A stretch of 64,000 nucleotides of DNA, taken from positions 1 through 64,000 of the forward strand of contig RSEH01000131.1 of the NCBI GenBank assembly GCA_006503475.1. Reading direction: 5' to 3'. Positions 58,998-64,000 of this stretch are shown in pieces. The notes under the pieces are model-generated. The model ran no database searches, was not told where the DNA came from, and saw only the letters and a program-made list of their open reading frames with translations. The stretch comes from Stentor roeselii. Lineage: Eukaryota > Ciliophora > Heterotrichea > Heterotrichida > Stentoridae. Position 1 is the stretch's first letter, and each line of letters begins with the position of its first letter. Made by a program: the position numbers and the translations under genes.

Positions 58998-61736
58998 TTA
59001 AGGGTTTATTGGATAGACTTCTATTTCGCCTTCTGGACCGAAGACGGAAGCTGTTTGGTTTGATATTGAAAAAAAAAGACCTTCTTGTGTTGGGAGAGTT
59101 AGAAGAGGGATGAATTTGAAAGTTCTCCAGTCAACATGACCTGGATTCATTAGGATTGTCAGGCTTTCTATTGTTTGAAGTTCGAAGATGCAGAGGTGGT
59201 TATAGTGCAAGGTGTAGATTTTCTTGTTGATTATTTGGGAATCGATGCAGTCGAAATCGAATTTCTATTTGAGTTTTACGTGTTGGGTGAAAAGTTTAAA
59301 GGAAGTTTCGAATTTGCCCCAGTATAGACCTTTGTCGGTTACTGTCACACATTCTTTGAAAGACATTTCAACTCTTTCAACTGGGGATTTTCCGGTATTT
59401 ACAAAAGAAAATTCTATGATTTTTTGGTATTTCTCAGTTAATTTTAAACCGATTATAGCGTCAAGGTCGGAACTTTCTAGTTTTTTTCCTATTTCTTCGT
59501 ATTCTGGGCTTAAGAATTTTAGTTCTCCTTTGTAGGTAAAGTTCTCGTAAATAATCACTGAGAAATGAAGAAAAACCAAAAAAAAATCTGAAATTTTTGA
59601 AAATTTTTTTATTTTTTCTGGAGTTTCTAATGTTTTTTCTATTTGAAGTTCTGGAAAAGTTAAAACATGAATAAAGTTACCAGAACCAACAACTAAAAAG
59701 TCCTTGAAAAACAAGGAAAAGTCGACATTTTCTAAGTTTTTTATGAGAATTTTGCTGATTTCTTCAAATTTTGAGTTAAAAACAGTCAAACTTTCACCAA
59801 ATCCAAAAGTTCCGAATTCACTAACAGTTAAACTTGAAAGGTTTTCCTTTACTTTAAAGTCAAAACTTTCTATTTTCGTGACAAGTTCTCCAATTCTGCA
59901 ATTTTTCGAATATCCAGCTAAAAAAGTGTTTTCGTACAAACAAATAGCATCAAAAAAGTCGACAACTTGAATTTCCATGTCAGGAGCAGAAAGAATGAAG
60001 TTATTGCAGGTTGTTTTCAGCAAAACTTTGAAAGACTTAACTGATTCTTTGATAACTGAGGCTTGAATGACAGTAAAGTCAAATTGAAAAACATTCTGTT
60101 TAAACTCACAGAAGGTTAAATTAGAACTACTGACTATTTCCAAGTCATGGAAATAAAAAACAAACTCAGGCACAAAAGGAAACTTTTTTTGATGTTTTTT
60201 TAGCAAAAGACTCTCAAGACTCAAGCAAAATAATCCTTTTCCCTTAACCGCGATGATAATTTCCTTATTTTTTTCAGCTAAGCAAAGCACCTCATCTTCC
60301 ATGCAAATATTTTTAACAACATCCTGTCCCCGAAAGACTCTGACGATTTCAACAAAAGCAACAACAAGGAACTCCCCAGAAACCACAGCAGAAGTGATAG
60401 GTTCCTCTAAATGATTCTGATTTTTTCCAATAAAATTGATGATATTATTAGTCACCTGAACCATTCCAGCTCCAAACTTCTGCAAGACAATAGTTTTTTG
60501 TTTCGTTAGAATTTCCTTCATTTCCACTGCCTTGAACCCTTTTTCAAGTACCTGAACAACAACAGAAAAATAAGAAGCACTTAACAAAAACAAGTTCTCC
60601 CCAAATCGAAACACGCGACAAGCAGGTACATTAACTTCCGCAACAGCATCAACAGTTAAAACAATCCGACTTTTTCTAACTTTTTTCCCAAACACCAGAA
60701 AATTCCACCCTTCACTTCTAAAAATCATCTGAGGATAAAAAGACTGACTTTGCCATCTGCACTAAATAACTCTTACCACTTCTCCAACAGTCATAGTCTT
60801 CAAGTTGATTCCAATAACGATGCTTTCGCCTCGAGAAGAGTAACAAAGGACTGTCAAAATCCCTTGATTGTTCAAATTCACCATTGAAGTCACTTCTGAG
60901 TCTATCGGAATCGTTGCGGCTGCTGATGTTTTTATACCCAAGCTGCTCACGTGAAGCCAAATTAACTTGTTCCTTGATGCGCATAGGATTCGGTTGCACT
61001 TGTCGCTGAAGTCCATCAAGGCTGTTATTCGGTCTGAGTCGATTTGGGTGGATTTTTCTTGAGGTATGCTGAATTGGAAGATCTGGGAAATACCGAAGCC
61101 TATCACTGAATTGTGAACTGATATTATTGAGGATATGTTTGGAAGGTAACGGATCGACCATGGACCTGGAATTAACTCTTTGCTGTACTCGTCTAGACTT
61201 ACGCTGTGGATACTGCAAAAATCGGAAAATTTCACGAGAAAACAGAAAGTTTTACGAGACTATTTGGAAAGTACTGCGAAATCTTCTGGACTTTCACCGC
61301 GGATTTGGATTATTGAGAGGATTTCTGAGTAACTTGAGGGCCAGTGCACTTCATCTAATATAGCCAGGTTATAATGCTGAGGTTTCGGCTTTAGTTGTAA
61401 ATTTGTAATAGAACTCGGACGAAAGCTTAATAATATCGAAGGAAATTTCCCCTGATAAACACATCCAATAATCCGAGGCAAAGGTTTTTGAACCAAAAAC
61501 TTCCCTTGATAAACAATGAAAAACTCAAGACTAATGACTGAAAATTCCATGTTTTCAGTAATAACCAGAACAAGATTATTCTGAATCATTTCTAAAAACT
61601 TTATCTGATAATCAAATTTTTTCACTTGAACAACTTCAATATTTTTAGTAAACCTGTGTTTTGATAGTTCATATCTCGAGGCCTGAATAAGAAACTTTTC
61701 ATTCTGATTACTTGCAAGACAGACTTTTCTGTACAT
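58998..61736 (-). CDS. DDB1/CPSF160/SF3B3-like beta-propeller protein, four exons
   Basis: Exons on the minus strand are 61275-61736, 60777-61259, 59280-60761 and 58998-59264. The introns are GTACTTTCCAAATAG, GTAAGAGTTATTTAG and GTAAAACTCAAATAG, each 15 nt with A at position 10. The spliced length is 2694 nt, giving 897 residues in one frame. The N-terminal 330 residues follow the MMS1_N pattern of DDB1, CPSF160 and SF3B3: strands such as LVLVITENMEFSVISL, a PGPWSIRYLP step, VIGFG, then ILCASRNKLIWLHV. The next part has AGMVQVTNNIINFIG and ITSAVVSGEFLVVAF. No CPSF_A-type C-terminal domain is recognised and the protein is shorter than its relatives (about 1100-1400 residues). DNA repair, cleavage and splicing roles all remain possible. 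Confidence 0.82.
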
Positions 61737-61807
61737 TTTTATATGAAAGAAGTGCAGGATAAATGAAAGTCTTTATTTCAATAAGACCGGCCTTTCAACT
61801 GATAAAT
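61737..61807. promoter_or_regulatory. very short divergent promoter
   Basis: Between the propeller gene start (61736) and the HAUS4-like gene start only 71 bp remain if the second ATG at 61808 is used, or 26 bp if translation starts at 61763. The first case leaves room for both leaders, so 61808 is preferred. Confidence 0.4.
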
Positions 61808-62536
61808 ATGGAAAAGTTAGAAGAACAAATCTTTTTACTTCATTGTGAAGAAAATCCTTCAGTAGAAGCTTGCAAATATTTAGCCTTACTCGACAAAAAT
61901 GAACTTAATCAAGATGATTTGTCCTGGGAAGATATTGAACCTTATACAAGAATTCTTGGAGTTCGAACTCAAGATGTCTACCAAAATCAACCTTTTGTCA
62001 AGCAAGACATTCATAAAATCGAAGGAAAAATCATTGAAAGATATGAAAAAATCTGCAAAATAGTAAAAAATTCTGACCCGGTTAGAAAAACTACTGAAAT
62101 TTGTAGGGAGTTTCAAAATGTTGAGAAAAAAATCAAAGATGTTCAGGAAAAACAGCAGAAATGTTATGAAAAAAGTTTGGAATTTTTAAGTCAGATTCAA
62201 AAAAAGATTAATGAGTTGGGAATGGAGAATAGAGATGAAAATGGTCCTTTTGCGGAGATGGCTTTGAAATTAAAATATATTCAATTAAAGGCAAAATTTT
62301 TAAGAAATTCGATTAACTCTGAAGTTTATAATGAAAGAAGTTCCAAGGCTTTGAGGATTATTAGAGATGAGCTTGAAGGAACTTATGAGGAGTATAATGA
62401 TGTTAGGAGATTGCTTAATGAAAGAATTTGCATGTATGAAAATAATGATAGTATTCAAGATCTACTTAAAAGATATTCAATAGTAAAGCAAAGGATATTC
62501 AAGAAGAGGCAGGATATTTTAAGCATTTCAAAATAA
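61808..62536 (+). CDS. HAUS4-like (augmin) coiled-coil protein
   Basis: The frame is open from an ATG at 61763, but the ATG at 61808 (GATAAATATGG) fits local context better, giving 242 residues. The product is helical throughout. The last 90 residues read KYIQLKAKFLRNSI, VYNERSSKALRIIRDEL, LLNERICMYENN and DLLKRYSIVKQRIFKKRQDI. This order (basic helix, Tyr-Glu turn, AL-x-x-IR, then LxxY and KxxIxxK) resembles the C-terminus of HAUS4/AUG4. Augmin binds spindle microtubules and branches them through gamma-tubulin. The similarity is by pattern only, and the protein is shorter than animal HAUS4, so the call is tentative. Confidence 0.72.
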   Translation: MEKLEEQIFLLHCEENPSVEACKYLALLDKNELNQDDLSWEDIEPYTRILGVRTQDVYQNQPFVKQDIHKIEGKIIERYEKICKIVKNSDPVRKTTEICREFQNVEKKIKDVQEKQQKCYEKSLEFLSQIQKKINELGMENRDENGPFAEMALKLKYIQLKAKFLRNSINSEVYNERSSKALRIIRDELEGTYEEYNDVRRLLNERICMYENNDSIQDLLKRYSIVKQRIFKKRQDILSISK

Positions 62537-62700
62537 CTATAAATAGATTTCGTATCTTTTTCTAGGCTATATTATAAGAAAAACACCCCCTGGTAAAGTA
62601 TATAATAAATATCCTGAAAATCTCTAAACTTCCAGCTTGAAGTCCCCCAAAACCTCAAACAAAAATATCCAAATCAATAATCAAGCCCCCTTCTCAAGAA

Positions 62701-63387
62701 ATGCCAAAACGATCCAAAAAGTCCTTAAAACTCGATTCAAATCCCCAAGAAAAATCTTCAAATCCCCAAGAAAAATCTTCAAATCCCCAATCAAAATCTT
62801 CAAATCCTCAAGAAAAACCTTCAAAACTATCATTAAACTCAAATCCGATATCACAAACTATATCAAGCGATGATAACTCAAGCGATATCTCAGAAGTTCC
62901 AAGCGACTTAGAAGAATACCTCCGAAGCCAAACAAGCATATACCAAGAAAATCCGCCTTTTCCGATCTCTCACCAATCAAGTGAAAACAACTGTTTTATC
63001 TGCAGCTTGCCCCTTAAAAATAAATACGAATTAGAAAGTCACATGCATTTCCACCAACCCTGCAACTTATTCAAATGCATCATGTGTGGAAAGTCCTTCA
63101 AATTCAAGAGTTCCCTTAACAAGCACCTGCGAGACTATCACTCCGAAGAAAAGCTTCGTCGTTATTCACGAAGAAAAACAAGCAAATGGCTGAAATCATT
63201 TTTAAAGTCAAGTCTTTCAGAAGAGTATCTTTTTTACGCAGAGCAAGAAAAGCCGAACATGGTTTTTTTTGAAGACTTATCAAATTTCAGCACTTTTCAT
63301 GAAGAACTTCAGAGAGCATGGGCATCAAGAGAGTTTTACGACGACAATGTTTTGAAATACGAGGAATTCTTCGAAGAACTTAAATAA
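62701..63387 (+). CDS. C2H2 zinc-finger protein with an N-terminal SSNPQEK repeat
   Basis: The 228-residue product has a Ser/Lys/Asn-rich head with four SSNPQEK-type units (about 13-40). Two C2H2 fingers follow: CFICSLPL then HMHFH (about 99-119) and CIMCGKSF then HLRDYH (about 127-149). A basic helix follows (RRYSRRKTSKWLK) and then an acidic C-terminal region. The fingers are complete and could bind nucleic acid; the basic patch could be a nuclear signal. The stop is 3 bp from the stop of the convergent right-edge gene. Confidence 0.83.
   Translation: MPKRSKKSLKLDSNPQEKSSNPQEKSSNPQSKSSNPQEKPSKLSLNSNPISQTISSDDNSSDISEVPSDLEEYLRSQTSIYQENPPFPISHQSSENNCFICSLPLKNKYELESHMHFHQPCNLFKCIMCGKSFKFKSSLNKHLRDYHSEEKLRRYSRRKTSKWLKSFLKSSLSEEYLFYAEQEKPNMVFFEDLSNFSTFHEELQRAWASREFYDDNVLKYEEFFEELK
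62737..62820 (+). repeat. in-frame 21-bp tandem repeat, four copies
   Basis: Four 21-bp units (62737-62757, 62758-62778, 62779-62799, 62800-62820) encode SNPQEKS-like heptapeptides in the zinc-finger gene. Copies 1 and 2 are identical; copies 3 and 4 differ by two or three bases. Recent slippage is likely, and a change in copy number keeps the frame. Confidence 0.9.
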
Positions 63388-63390
63388 TTA

Positions 63391-64000
63391 CTAGTTATAA
63401 AGGCGGTCTCGTAGGAAGTCCTGTTGTCTTTTTTTATACTCGTATAACTCTTCATTCTTTTTCTCGATGTCGCTTGCAAGACGGGTCATTTCTTTGCGAA
63501 GGTTGTTGAGATCAGCAGACCCACTGGAAGTAAGACAAATCAAGTCTTTATAACTACTGCTAAGCCGATCGATTTCTTTTTCACATAAAACAATCTGCTT
63601 TTTAAAGTCCTCTTCACCTTTTTTCCTCTCTGTTTCCTTTAACTGACTCACTTCTCTCACCTTTGGACTTGCACTTCTTCTTTTACTTACCACCTTCACA
63701 GGTGGCTTTTTTTGAAGGGTCTTCGTTTTAATCAAATCGATTTTTTTTAAAGTTTTTTCCTCATTCATTTTATTCATTTCAGTGATTTCCTTTTTTAAAT
63801 GAGAAATTTGCTGACTTTGGTTATGGTTCAAGTCGCGAAGCGACTTGTTTTTCACTTCAAGTTCTTTGATTTTTTGAAGAAATTCCTGATTTTGCGCTGT
63901 AAGTTCAGATTCAACGTTTTGGTAGTTTTTTTGCAAGGAATTTCTCTGAAATTCCGAGTTTTCACGTAAAAAGTTGACCTCACTTTGAAGTCCTGAATTA
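63391..64000 (-). CDS. coiled-coil protein, 5' end outside the window
   Basis: The stop is TAG at 63391-63393 on the minus strand. The frame stays open to base 64000 without an ATG near the edge, so the gene continues beyond the window. The visible C-terminal part of about 200 residues is coiled coil (Leu/Ile heptads, Glu/Lys rich) split by a basic Lys/Arg/Ser stretch (SKRRSASPKVREV). It ends DFLRDRLYN. Composition fits centrosomal or basal-body scaffolds. No family is recognised. Confidence 0.75.
   Translation of the reverse strand, partial: NSGLQSEVNFLRENSEFQRNSLQKNYQNVESELTAQNQEFLQKIKELEVKNKSLRDLNHNQSQQISHLKKEITEMNKMNEEKTLKKIDLIKTKTLQKKPPVKVVSKRRSASPKVREVSQLKETERKKGEEDFKKQIVLCEKEIDRLSSSYKDLICLTSSGSADLNNLRKEMTRLASDIEKKNEELYEYKKRQQDFLRDRLYN

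Noticed and set aside
61763-61807. Upstream ATG of the HAUS4-like gene as the start
   Set aside because: It would leave only 26 bp to the divergent gene and has a weaker context than the ATG at 61808; it remains possible.
62637-62873. A second open frame of 78 codons starting just before the C2H2 gene
   Set aside because: It is a shifted reading of the 21-bp repeats; the zinc-finger frame is supported by complete Cys/His ligands.
1-64000. tRNA, rRNA, CRISPR array, transposase or viral gene
   Set aside because: I saw no cloverleaf-type boxes, regular spacer arrays, integrase/transposase motifs or viral domains; a profile search was not possible.

Overview
The window looks like macronuclear DNA of a heterotrich ciliate, most probably Stentor coeruleus or a close relative. 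The evidence is in the sequence. Genes are very dense on both strands. The standard genetic code fits: TAA, TAG and TGA all end genes, and tryptophan is TGG. Thirteen spliceosomal introns can be placed exactly. All are 15 nt long, GT...AG, with an A at position 10, and each splice restores an open frame. Many start codons sit in a (T)ATAAATG context. The content is strongly ciliary: radial spoke heads, a Tctex-type dynein light chain, a docking-complex-like coiled coil, a CFAP97-like protein and a NEK kinase.

Layout. 0-3.4 kb: a P-loop GTPase-like gene entering from the left edge, with a one-base frame break in an A-run. 3.6-6.5 kb: protein isoaspartyl methyltransferase, a tiny CaaX-type protein and TCF25. 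6.5-12.7 kb, minus strand: an otubain-like/coiled-coil/Cys-rich giant, two small coiled-coil genes and RSPH9. 12.9-20.6 kb, plus strand: a two-exon orphan, NEK kinase, TPR protein, LRR-ankyrin protein and a membrane RING-H2 ligase. 20.6-27.1 kb, minus strand: ARM-LamG protein, membrane protein and a two-exon coiled-coil protein. 27.5-30.9 kb, plus strand: sideroflexin, CorA-type transporter and B-box protein. 31.4-33.1 kb, minus strand: a five-exon F-box-like gene. 33.6-40.4 kb: Kelch/Cys-rich membrane protein (three exons), patatin-type lipase (minus), TLC protein and a C2H2 protein. 40.9-50.1 kb: Cys-rich zinc protein, several unknown genes including a likely paralogous pair, a CFAP97-like gene and a divergent histone H3. 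50.06-51.49 kb: the largest gene-free stretch. 51.5-64 kb: leishmanolysin, RSP4/6 and DYNLT (divergent pair), docking-complex-like and SF-assemblin-like coiled coils, an unknown gene, a four-exon DDB1/SF3B3-like propeller, a HAUS4-like gene, a C2H2 protein and a coiled-coil gene leaving the right edge.

Functionally, RSPH9, RSP4/6, DYNLT, the docking-complex-like protein, CFAP97-like protein, SF-assemblin-like protein and NEK kinase point to cilia and basal bodies. PCMT, TCF25, RING-H2, F-box-like, B-box and DDB1-like genes point to protein quality control and ubiquitin pathways. Sideroflexin, CorA, patatin lipase and TLC genes serve mitochondria, ions and lipids. I saw no rRNA, tRNA, CRISPR array, transposon or viral gene. 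Assignments come from reading motifs by eye; no database search was run.
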